From Methanogenium cariaci JCM 10550 (GTDB taxonomy: Archaea > Halobacteriota > Methanomicrobia > Methanomicrobiales > Methanomicrobiaceae): a stretch of DNA of 64,000 bases. Within the stretch, counting starts at the first letter, position 1, and every line of letters begins with the position of its first letter. The stretch spans positions 1-64,000 of the forward strand of contig NZ_BBBG01000013.1 of the NCBI RefSeq assembly GCF_001315945.1, in the 5' to 3' direction. This document shows, one piece after another, positions 11,304-19,866 of the stretch. A model generated the notes under the pieces. The model searched no databases, was not told the DNA's origin, and was given only the letters and a program-made list of their open reading frames with translations. Position numbers and translations under genes: made by a program.

Positions 11304-12533
11304 GGGGGACTTTTCGGGGAACTGACCCATGACATCTCCCTGTTTCCAGAAGATTCCCTCTCTATTATCACTGCACCGAACGGCTACGGGAAGACAACTA
11401 TTCTCCGGATACTCCGGGCTGTCTTTATGGGCAATGTCGATGAGCTCCGGACTCTGCCGTTTGTTTCTGCGGAACTGGAGTTTATCCGGGATGACTGCCC
11501 GGTGCCGAGTGTCCGTGACACACTTCTGATTGGAAAACATCAGAGTTCGCAGTTCCCGCTGAGAATTGATATCACGTTTGCCTACACCCGTGGTGCGGAC
11601 GGAAAGAAACGGCAGTTCGTGCTCAAGGACGGAGAGTATGACAATGAAGAGGTATCGACAAAACTTGCGGGCATCATCGCCGGTGCCGGTGAAGTATATC
11701 TCCGCCCAACGTCTCTGGCATGACCGGAATAGGAAGAAGGGCAACTCCAGTGATCTTCTGGCCTCGTATGACCGTAACCATGAGGGAGCATACGAACTCA
11801 CGATCCTTGCGTATGCAGACGATGTGATCCGGCGAATTCAGGCACTTCTCTCAGATTATGCCTCAATCGCACAGGAGCTGGATGCTACCTATCCTGCCCG
11901 GTATCTACAGGCACTGGGAGATAGTGGCCTGACCCCCTCGGCAGCAGAGATTGAGACCGATCTTATCTGCCTGCAAAAAGAACGGGAATCGTTTGAGACA
12001 CTTGGATTTCTACCGTATACCCGGCTTGATGACGGGGACGTGATGATTACACCTGGCAAAATTGCGGATGACCCCCCCGGTGTCAGGACAGCGATTTATC
12101 TGTACATCGCAGATTCACGAGAGAAATACCAGATATTCGGGGGGGACTGAAACAGAAAATTGATCTCCTTGAGGAGACTATCAATACCCTCTTTTTAAAT
12201 ATCGATCTTACCATTGACATCGAGAGCGGTTTTCTTTTGAAGTTTATGGGCCGGGATCCCATACCGCCGGAGGCACTCTCTTCAGGCGAACAGAATCAAC
12301 TGGTTATGTATTATGACCTGATATTCAAGACTGACCCCGGCACTCTGGTACTCATTGATGAACCGGAAATTTCCCTGCATGTGGTCTGGCAGCGGCAGTT
12401 TCTGGACACGATTCTGGGTATCATCGATATCACGGGTTCGGATTTTATTCTCGCCACCCATTCTCCGCAGCTGATTCACACGCACTGGGACAAGACCATT
12501 GACTTATCAGGGAACTATCCGGATGAAGGGTAA
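11222..12533 (+). CDS. ariA: PARIS-like AriA: AAA_15/ABC-type ATPase
   Basis: Predicted sensor ATPase of a PARIS anti-phage pair. Visible in order: Walker A in TAPNGYGKTTILRILRAVF, a central helical region, the ABC-like signature ALSSGEQNQLV, Walker B TLVLIDEPEISLHVVW, and switch histidine FILATHSPQLIHTHW. This is the Rad50/AAA_15 ABC-ATPase layout, about 430 aa. Frame breaks lie near 11300 (G6), 11720 and at the G7 run 12139-12145. The start is uncertain; ATG 11222 is the only in-frame ATG found upstream of LFGELTHDISLF. The last 11 nt overlap the ATG of the DUF4435 gene. In PARIS, AriA binds phage anti-restriction proteins and controls AriB; assigning that role here is inference from the gene pair. 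Confidence 0.75.
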
Positions 12534-13576
12534 AAACCGCCGGTTTGCCGGGTATCGCCTGGAAGATATCTGGGCCGACCCTGATGAAATCCAAGGCATG
12601 ATTGAGACGATGGAGATGACCTATCCGGGTATGGGGGGGAAGGTCTTTGTGATCACGGAAGGGCCGTACGACCTGGAGGTGTATGACCGTTGTTTTAACA
12701 CTGATACCTGTATTCTCCGGATTGCAAACTCAAAGGAGAATGTCTGTGATATTGTGGAAGGGATACGTGCAGGGAGTGCCCGGGCCACCGCAGACGGGGG
12801 GGAAGATCATTGCAGCACCCGGGGGGGGAACACTGTATCATCGGTATCATTGACCGGGACTATTCCCTCTTTGACTGTTCATTGAAAGAGAGAGAGAATA
12901 TCTTCCTGACCGATACTCATGATCTGGAGACGATGCTCGTTGCATCCGGTGCCCTTGAGAATGTCATTGAACATGTTGAGCAGATTTCCCTGCCGCAGAC
13001 ATTTGCCCAGAAGGCCTATGGGTCACTGCGCGAGGGAGATCTGCGGGTGGCACTGGCAGGGGCAGCCCGCTATCTGGGTCTGGCAGTCCTGGTGAACAAC
13101 CAGGCCGGTTTCAATATTACGTTTAAGCACATCAACTGCAAGAAACGTGACATATTTTCGCGGTTTGTCAGTGCGGAGACGCTTGAATGTGATGTCGAAG
13201 CCCTGAAAAAAGTGATTTGTGAGAAGAATGCAGGACGGGGGAGAGGAGTTTATTGAAGCGTTTGACCGGATTGTCCGTGATTCCGGGGGGGGTATTATTT
13301 TGAATACCGTGGCATATCTGCCGGGGGGGACATGACCTGATCTGTATCCTTTTACGTGACCTCAACCTGCGCTATTCCCCCCCGCGTGACAATGAACCGA
13401 TCGGAGGCCGGGATCTCGAACGCCTCCTGCGGCGCAATTATTACGCGGTCTACTTTGCAGAGACCAATCTTTGCAGGCAGATCTGTGACTGGGAAGAAGA
13501 GACGTTCGGGAGTGGCGTGTCACGCATCTTTTCTCCTCAGATATATCGTGCGTTGCTGTCAAAACCAACCGGCTGA
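12523..13576 (+). CDS. ariB: PARIS-like AriB: DUF4435 TOPRIM nuclease
   Basis: Predicted effector of the PARIS pair. DUF4435 proteins have an OLD-like TOPRIM fold; the E. coli AriB toxin is a tRNA nuclease. Starting at MKGKNRRFAGYRLEDIW, the TOPRIM glutamate sits in VFVITEGPYDLEVYDRC, the DxD pair in CIIGIIDRDYSLF, and a downstream acidic motif in LTDTHDLETMLVASGAL. The C-terminal part (DLERLLRRNYYAVYFAETN, RIFSPQIYRALLSK) is only recovered across frames. Breaks lie near 12800, 12835, 13240, 13290 and 13325-13385. About 345 aa, in the usual size range. The ATG lies inside the end of ariA, so the two are translationally coupled. The final codons and stop fall at the edge of the direct repeat at 13568. 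Confidence 0.75.
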
Positions 13577-13861
13577 ATATTGGAACGGGTGCTCCCCTCT
13601 TCGCTCACTCTCCCCCCTGTTGTGTATCACCCTTTTCCCACCCTTTCTGCCTCCCGGTATGGGGGGGAATCGGGGGGGCATAACAGACGTATTTTCGGGT
13701 CATCGTTTCTGCCGAAAAATGACGGCAGTAATGCCTGTTATTTGCGAAAAATACAGAGTATCATAGACTATTAAGGGGGGGATTGTATTGATGGATATTT
13801 TCAGAGGATGTATGGGCATGTTTCGACTGAGATCGGCCCGCTCCGTGCTTCTGTGTGGATG
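13568..13861. repeat. Direct repeat copy 1, left of Gabija
   Basis: This ~290-bp segment begins at ACCGGCTGAATAT, the last codons of ariB, and ends at CTGTGTGGATG. It is repeated in the same orientation at 17423-17704 with roughly 80% identity by eye and small indels. Shared blocks include CGTATTTTCGGGTCAT, TGCCTGTTATTTGCGAAAAA, TTTCAGAGGATGTATG and CATGTTTCGACTGAGATC. Inside is an inverted repeat, ATTTTCGG with CCGAAAAAT (13691-13719 region). No protein is recognisable in it. With copy 2 it brackets the Gabija cassette. Confidence 0.85.
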
Positions 13862-13930
13862 GGTTTAATACCAAATTCATTGAAAAAATGTTGATGCAAA
13901 CCATAAATTATTTCTTTAATAAAAAAATAT

Positions 13931-13945
13931 CATAATATATCTAAT
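13931..13945 (+). promoter_or_regulatory. Candidate TATA box for Gabija operon
   Basis: CATAATATATCTAAT lies about 50 nt before gajA in an extremely AT-rich stretch (13862-13990) that differs from the GC-rich host DNA. Several other TATA-like boxes are present, so the exact one is uncertain. Confidence 0.35.
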
Positions 13946-13990
13946 TTGGATATTTTGCTATCATAATAATAAATAATGTGGTGTGATATA

Positions 13991-15622
13991 ATGAATATTA
14001 AAAAGGTAAATATTGAGAATTATAAATGTTTCTATGGAAAATTTACATTAGAATTTAATAATAATGTAAATATCCTTGTTGGCAATAATGAATCTGGAAA
14101 GTCAACAATATTAGAAGCTGTAAACGTTGCACTTACGGGTATTCTCAGGGGGGGTAGATATTTAAAGAATAATCTAAGTCAGTACCTGTTTAACACCCAT
14201 GTCGTAGCTGAGTATCTTGAAGGGATAAAATCTGGAAAAAAACCTCCACTCCCATGTATTACCATTGAAATATTCTTTAATGATAATGATGTCCCTCTTT
14301 TTGAAGGGAATGGTAATAGTGAACGAAAGAAAGAATGCGGGGTTGTTCTCAAAATTGAGTTTGACAATGATTACCAGAGTGAATATAATGAATTAATGAC
14401 TTTGCCTGATGAAATAACTACAATTCCCATTGAGTATTATAAAATCACATGGAAATCATTTGCACGTGAATCTGTGTCATCTCGGAGTATTCCAATAAAA
14501 TCTGTAATTATTGATTCTACTTCAAATAGGTATCAAAATGGTTCTGATATCTACATTTCCCGTATAATAAATGATGATCTTAAAGATCAAGAGAAAGTTG
14601 AATTATCTCAGGCATACAGGAAAATGAAGCAATCATTTATGCGAGAAAGTTCTGTAAAAAATATTAATGAGAGCATTCAATCTAAATCTAAGCTGACAGA
14701 AAAAAAATTAAAAATTTCTGTTGACCTATCCACACAAAATTCATGGGAAACAGCTTTGATGACTTATCTCGATGAAGTACCCTTTCATCAGATAGGTACG
14801 GGGGGGGAGCAATGCATTGTTAAAACCAACCTTGCTTTGGAACATCATAAAAGTCAGGAAGCAAATCTAATTTTACTTGAAGAACCCGAGAGTCACTTAT
14901 CTCACTCAAAGCTTAATATGCTGATGAAAAATATAATTGAAAGTTGTGTCAACAAGCAGATAATAATCACAACACACAGTAGTTTCATTGCAAATAAACT
15001 TGGTTTAGAGAATCTGTTATTAATTAATGATCAAAATGTGACGAAATTTTCAGATTTAACTGAAGATACATACAATTTCTTTAAGAAACTTCCTGGATAC
15101 CAAACACTTCGTATAATATTTTGTAAAAAAGCAGTGCTTGTAGAAGGAGATTCAGACGAATTGGTCTTCCAAAAGGCGTATATGAATGCGAATAATGGTA
15201 AGTTGCCGATTGAAGATGGTATTGATGTTATTTCAGTAAAGCTTACGTTTAAGCGTTTTCTTGAAATTGCAGCAAAAATCGATAAAGAAGTAGCTGTTAT
15301 TACAGACAATGATGGTGACTACGATATTAAAATTAAGAATAAATATGAGGCCTACAAAAATCACCAGTATATTAAAATTTTTGCTGATAAGAGGGAGATA
15401 TTAAAAACTCTTGAACCTCAATTTGTTGATGCAAATCAAAATTATCTTGGATCTCTTTGTGAAGTTATTCAACTTGATCATTCAAAATATGATACAGCTG
15501 AAAAAATCACTGGTTATATGACTAATAACAAGACGACTTGGGCTTTGAGAGTATTTGAATCTGATACAGAAGTTGTATATCCTAAATACATAAAAGATGC
15601 TGTTGAGTGGTGCAATGGATAA
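13991..15622 (+). CDS. gajA: Gabija GajA: OLD-family ATP-dependent endonuclease
   Basis: Nuclease-sensor of a Gabija defence system, 543 aa, intact. The N-terminal ABC-type ATPase domain has Walker A in VGNNESGKSTILEAV, signature region QIGTGGEQCIV, Walker B in LILLEEPESHLS and the H-switch in IIITTHSSFIANK. The C-terminal TOPRIM domain has the glutamate in KAVLVEGDSDELVF and acidic residues in EVAVITDNDGDYD. I start at 13991 (MNIKKVNIENYKCF, with GGTGTGAT upstream) rather than the in-frame ATG five codons earlier. Composition is strongly AT-rich, unlike its neighbours, which supports horizontal acquisition. Its 3' end overlaps gajB by 8 nt. Confidence 0.92.
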   Translation: MNIKKVNIENYKCFYGKFTLEFNNNVNILVGNNESGKSTILEAVNVALTGILRGGRYLKNNLSQYLFNTHVVAEYLEGIKSGKKPPLPCITIEIFFNDNDVPLFEGNGNSERKKECGVVLKIEFDNDYQSEYNELMTLPDEITTIPIEYYKITWKSFARESVSSRSIPIKSVIIDSTSNRYQNGSDIYISRIINDDLKDQEKVELSQAYRKMKQSFMRESSVKNINESIQSKSKLTEKKLKISVDLSTQNSWETALMTYLDEVPFHQIGTGGEQCIVKTNLALEHHKSQEANLILLEEPESHLSHSKLNMLMKNIIESCVNKQIIITTHSSFIANKLGLENLLLINDQNVTKFSDLTEDTYNFFKKLPGYQTLRIIFCKKAVLVEGDSDELVFQKAYMNANNGKLPIEDGIDVISVKLTFKRFLEIAAKIDKEVAVITDNDGDYDIKIKNKYEAYKNHQYIKIFADKREILKTLEPQFVDANQNYLGSLCEVIQLDHSKYDTAEKITGYMTNNKTTWALRVFESDTEVVYPKYIKDAVEWCNG

Positions 15623-16802
15623 TAACAAACTCATTATTGCAGCAGCAGGTTCCGGAAAAACAACCTTCTTGGTTAACAGGGCTCTTGAAACCACATCCGA
15701 AACCGTCCTTATAACAACTTATACAGAGGCGAATGAAGCTCAGATTAAGAAAAAGATAATTGAAATTAAGGGCTATATTCCACAAAATATCACGATTCAA
15801 ACTTGGTTCTCTTTTTTGTTACAACATGGTGTAAGACCATTTCAAAGCATACTGGATAAGGAGATTCACAGTGAGGATATAGGCTTTTTTTTAACGAGTG
15901 AGAAGTCTGGAAAAAGGATTGATCAAAATGGTAATGCTGTTATGGTTAGAGGGCGGCCTTGTTATTGGGGAAAAGAGGATTTCAAAAAACATTATTTTAC
16001 AAAATCCAATAAAATTTTTTCAGACAAAATATCTAAATTTGTTTTTGATTGCAACAAGAGATCTGATGATCAGGTAATAAATCGAATCGGAATGATTTTT
16101 GATCACATTTTTATTGATGAAGTACAGGATTTAGCGGGATATGATTTGGAACTGATCAAACTCATGTTTAAGCTGCCCAATCGTGTCTTACTCGTTGGAG
16201 ACCCCCGACAAGTTACATACTTAACACATCATTCATCGAAATATGCGATATATTCTGAAGGGAATATTAAAGAATTTGTTTCCAAAGAACTTGGAAAAAA
16301 GATGCAGTGTTCAATTGACGAAGATTTACTAAATGTTTCACACAGGAATAATCAATTTATTTGCGCATATTCCAGTAAACTGTATCCAGATTTTCCAACT
16401 CCATCACCTTGTGACTGCCCTGAATGTAGAAAATATTCTTCCGATCATGAGGGAATTTTCTTCGTTAAAAAATCAGATGTTAATGGCTATCTAAAAAAGT
16501 ATAACCCCCCCATCCAGTTACGTTGGAGTTCTGCAACCGAATGTAATGAAGCCTATTCAGTAATGAATCTTGGAGAATCGAAAGGTTTGACATTTGATCG
16601 TGTATTGATATATCCAACTGCTGCTATGGTCAAATGGGTTAAAAATAACAACTATCCGTTGAAAAATTCAGCGCGTGCGAAATTGTATGTAGGTTTAACA
16701 AGAGCCAAATATAGCGTGGCAATTGTAATGGATTTTGATAGGGATGATATTTTTGATGGTTCTGAAAAATATTCGCCTATGAAGAAGATTACTGATTGGT
16801 GA
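15615..16802 (+). CDS. gajB: Gabija GajB: UvrD/PcrA-like helicase
   Basis: Partner of GajA, 395 aa, intact. Superfamily 1 helicase motifs appear in order: motif I IIAAAGSGKTTFLV, Ia VLITTYTEANEAQ, II FIDEVQDLAGYD, III LLVGDPRQVTYL, IV LNVSHRNNQFI, V GESKGLTFDRVLIYP, and VI ARAKLYVGLTRAKYS. A Cys cluster (CDCPECRK) sits in the middle. It is compact compared with housekeeping UvrD proteins, as is usual for GajB. The start is ATG 15615 inside the end of gajA (the alternative frame start at 15597 adds six residues). AT-rich like gajA. In Gabija, GajB is thought to sense DNA ends or released nucleotides and activate GajA. Confidence 0.92.
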   Translation: MDNNKLIIAAAGSGKTTFLVNRALETTSETVLITTYTEANEAQIKKKIIEIKGYIPQNITIQTWFSFLLQHGVRPFQSILDKEIHSEDIGFFLTSEKSGKRIDQNGNAVMVRGRPCYWGKEDFKKHYFTKSNKIFSDKISKFVFDCNKRSDDQVINRIGMIFDHIFIDEVQDLAGYDLELIKLMFKLPNRVLLVGDPRQVTYLTHHSSKYAIYSEGNIKEFVSKELGKKMQCSIDEDLLNVSHRNNQFICAYSSKLYPDFPTPSPCDCPECRKYSSDHEGIFFVKKSDVNGYLKKYNPPIQLRWSSATECNEAYSVMNLGESKGLTFDRVLIYPTAAMVKWVKNNNYPLKNSARAKLYVGLTRAKYSVAIVMDFDRDDIFDGSEKYSPMKKITDW

Positions 16803-16844
16803 TAATCTCTTTAGAGAGTGAGAGTTCACAAAGTCAAAATTGAT

Positions 16845-16982
16845 TCACTGAATATTTGAATAATCGTCCTCAACTTCGCCTGTTACGGTGTGCCACAGAT
16901 TCACGAGTTCATGGATGACAGCATCCGAGAAGATTGTGGTCGCTGTCTCGAAGAGCGATTCTGTGGGTATCTTCGGATTTTA
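16845..16982 (-). pseudogene. Duplicated 3' fragment of hxlB (6-phospho-3-hexuloisomerase)
   Basis: On the minus strand this encodes a truncated copy of the last ~45 residues of the intact hxlB at 17850: PKIPTESLFETATTIFSDAV, then HELVNLWH and VEDDYSNIQ followed by a stop. The intact gene has PKAPTGSLFETAAMIFSDAV and IEDNYSNIQ. Similarity stops abruptly beyond the conserved Pro-Lys-x-Pro. There is no upstream remainder of the gene. It lies directly downstream of gajB and forms the right boundary of the Gabija cassette. Confidence 0.85.
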
Positions 16983-17422
16983 AGACGGAATGGCCCCTCA
17001 CAGTACTCCCCATCCGTCTGCCTGGTTTCAGGGATCCCCTGGTGGGGGGTAAATCTCTGTATCTTTTTCTTCCCGCCCCCCCGGAGAACTTTTCATCTAT
17101 TCACCCGACTTTCACCCGCAAAATGAAAACAAAGGGGCTTTGGTCAAATCCCGTATTGGAGTTAATTCTTCTCAACAAGTACAATATAGAGATATATGTA
17201 CAGATAGGAAGGGATATTTTCATCCGTTTGGGGGGGAACATTCAGCACGTCTGATTATTTTGCCGGGGCAAGTCTGTGTCCCTGTGATTCAGGGATGAGT
17301 GAAAACGAAGGGATGGATATGATATGCACGTCAAAACGACGTGTAAATGATCTTAACCAGGAGATGTACCCATATTTAGCCAAAGTGATAACCAAAGAAA
17401 CCGTGTGAAAAGGTGAAAGAAC
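16983..17422. other. 440-bp stretch without a recognisable gene
   Basis: Only short open frames without family resemblance. It contains a small hairpin, CACGTC-AAAAC-GACGTG, near 17323-17339, and AT-rich patches. It separates the hxlB fragment from the second copy of the direct repeat. Confidence 0.5.
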
Positions 17423-17704
17423 ACCGGCTGAATATGGGAAACGCTCCTTCCCTCTCTTTCTTCCCTGTTGTGAGTCACCCGTCACCCACCTTTTTGATCC
17501 ACATTATGGGGGGGAATCGGGGGGGCAGAATATACGTATTTTCGGGTCATTGTTTCTGTCGGAAAATGACGGCAGGAATGCCTGTTATTTGCGAAAAATA
17601 CGGTGTATCATGGACTATTAAGGGGCCTGTATTAGCAGATATTTTCAGAGGATGTATGGCATGTTTCGACTGAGATCAGGCCGCTCCGGGCTTCTGTGTG
17701 GATG
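17423..17704. repeat. Direct repeat copy 2, between Gabija cassette and hxlB
   Basis: Same order of conserved blocks as at 13568-13861, from ACCGGCTGAATAT to CTGTGTGGATG, with scattered substitutions and small indels. Here only ~146 bp separate the repeat from the end of intact hxlB. In copy 1 the whole Gabija operon separates it from the hxlB fragment. It also keeps the inverted repeat ATTTTCGG / CGGAAAAT. Confidence 0.85.
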
Positions 17705-17849
17705 TATTTTTCCGGGGCATAGGGGCCCAGGATCTGTTATTTAACGATTATCCGCTCAGCGGTGCGGAAATTAATTCTGGAATCGCGGGAACCGTAGATC
17801 CCGGCCTGAGGAGGCGGCCACCGTTTTCAAAAAAGAAATATTCCTGAAA

Positions 17850-18472
17850 TTACTGAATATTAGAGTAATTGTCCTCAATGTCACTGATAGCAGTATGTCG
17901 CAGATCCATCAGTTCCAGGATAACGGCATCCGAGAAGATCATGGCCGCGGTTTCAAAGAGCGAGCCTGTGGGCGCCTTCGGGTTGTAGGCCACACCTGAC
18001 CGGTGTTCCCCGGTTATTTGCCGGATGGCAAAGTCAGAAGAGAGCCCTTGATCGTCATACTGGCGGCTGTCGAGAACCACCGTCAGGTCGGCTGTCGCTG
18101 CCATGGAAGATTCCCTGCGTGACGTGATCAATGTGAGAGTGCCCCCCCCACTGCCTTGGCGGTCTTACAGATGTCGGTGATGGAATGTGTCTCACCAGAC
18201 CCGGAAAAAACTACAAGCAGGTCACCGTTCTGCATCGCCGGGGTAATAGTCTCGCCGACGACATAACTCTCCATACCGATATGCATCAGCCGCATCGCAA
18301 ACGCCTTTGCAATCAGCCCGGACCGCCCGGCTCCGGCGACATAGATGCGGGGTGCGGTCAGAAGTGCCTGCATAAACTGCTGTCCTTCCTTGTCGGATGT
18401 GGTATCTGCAATAGAGCCCGCTGCAGAGGCGATCATCCGCATTAATTCCTGAATACTGTAGGACGTTGCCAT
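17850..18472 (-). CDS. hxlB: 6-phospho-3-hexuloisomerase (SIS domain)
   Basis: Interconverts fructose 6-phosphate and 3-hexulose 6-phosphate in the ribulose-monophosphate or reductive hexulose-phosphate routes. In archaea this supplies or consumes pentose phosphate. The SIS fold is visible as RIYVAGAGRSGLIAKAFAMR (~40-60), YVVGETITPAMQNGDLLVV and SGSGETHSI. After a frame change near 18145 come LDSRQYDD, GSLFETAAMIFSDAV and the C-terminal DYSN-type end. About 205 aa when joined, matching family size. TATA-like ATATAAAGAT lies at 18511-18520, about 40 nt upstream. Its 3' end is duplicated at 16845. Phosphoribulokinase at 37876 fits the same pathway. Confidence 0.85.
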
Positions 18473-18551
18473 GATTTTCCCATAGATGTTGGCAGTGCTA
18501 TATGAAAATGATCTTTATATCATCCGTTCAGCCGCTCAAAAAACGGGGTGT

Positions 18552-19753
18552 CTATACCGTGCCGCAGTGGTATGCCTGTTTCAGTTGTCTCATCCCGATT
18601 TCGATCTCCTCTTCTGTCGCAGCAGAGAAGTTCAGGCGGAAGGTATTGTGGCCGCCGCCTTCCGCATAAAATGGCACGCCGGGGGGGAGTACTGCCACCT
18701 TTTCTTTGAGGCATGCCTGGAAGAGGGCCATCGAGTCCTTGCCTTCAGGCATGGTGGCAAGCATGAACATCCCCCCCTCCGGAGTGGTATGGGTGACGTC
18801 CGGCAGCAGGTCATCCAGGAGATCACACATCTGCTGGCAGTTCTTTTTGTATACCTGACGCACCGTTTCAAGATGGCCTTCATAGTCATGGGTGGTGAGG
18901 TAGCGGTAGATCACTGCCTGTGAGAGTGCATTCGGGTGGAGGTCTGCTGCCTGCCGGACGGAATCAAACTTTTCAATGACCGGGGGGGCCGGTGCATAGA
19001 TCCAGCCGATGCGCATGCCGGGGGGGGATACCGTCTTTGAAAACGATCCGCTCATTATCCCGCATTCCGGCGCATAGGCCTTTACCGGCATCCGGGGTCT
19101 GCCATCGAACGCGAGTTCACCGAAGGCGTCATCCTCGTAGAAGAGGGTATCCGTCTCCCGGCAGCACTTTGCACACTCCCTCCGGGCGGCATCGGGGGGG
19201 TATGCTGTCCCGGAGGGGGGGTTCTGGAAATTGGGTATGCCATAGAAGAATGCAGGTCTTTCTTCCCGGCAGAGCCTGCGAAAGGCAGCCATGTCCGGCC
19301 CGTCTTCGGTGACCGCAACCGTTTTGAAACGGGGGGGCTGGTAGTAACTGAAGGCCTCAATCGCTCCGAGATAGCCGGGCCGTTCCATCCCAACCACGGT
19401 GCAGGGGGGGTCAACAAGTATCTTTGCCGTCAGATCCAGGCACTGCTGGGAGCCGTTCGTGATGCGTATCTCATCTGCAGTGGCGGGAATGCCCAGACGG
19501 GAACGATAGCGCCCCCCCGCAATATATTCCCGCAGGGCAGGTAGCCGTCGGTGGTCGTATACTGGAGCGCCGCCTCTCCCTCGTCTGCAAAGACGGCTGC
19601 GGCGGCATCGCGGATACCCGCCACATCAATGAGGGAGGTAATCGGCAGACCGCCTGCAAAGGAGATGATTTCCGGGTCGCGTGATACCGCAAAAAGCCGG
19701 TCAAGGAATGACTCCGGTGCGGCGTCAAGTCTGCGTGCAAACTGGTAGTTCAT
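18552..19753 (-). CDS. PLP-dependent aminotransferase (LysN/2-aminoadipate type, class I/II)
   Basis: Fold-type I aminotransferase related to the LysN/AadR branch that also forms the C-terminal half of MocR regulators. Recognised by FAGGLPITSLID near the N-terminus, LQYTTTDGYLP, FYGIPNFQNPPSG, FYEDDAFGEL and the PLP-lysine motif SGSFSKTVSPPGMRIGW. The usual motif is SPGMRIGW; the extra Pro is at a G7 run near 19020. Frame breaks lie around 19410 and 19515. About 400 aa, normal. I prefer ATG 19753 (MNYQFARRL) because GGGAG is correctly spaced upstream. The exact substrate cannot be read from sequence. Confidence 0.85.
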
Positions 19754-19866
19754 GGATGTGTCTCCCATATACCGTCTGCGTGCGAGATACTAAAACCAAT
19801 CCGATACGGATGGATACAACAGAACAATCCCGTCGTTACCGGGGGGGTGAATGCAGAAAAAAAAGA

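Noticed and set aside
13356-13766. 136-codon plus-strand frame after ariB
   Set aside because: Out-of-frame reading of the ariB C-terminus running into repeat A; the DUF4435 frame is better.
17413-17673. 86-codon frame in repeat copy 2
   Set aside because: The similar frame in copy 1 differs by indels, so the repeat is not under protein-coding constraint.
13568-17704. Repeat A as a CRISPR or insertion-sequence end
   Set aside because: Only two copies in direct orientation, no spacer array, no transposase and no terminal inverted repeats flanking Gabija.
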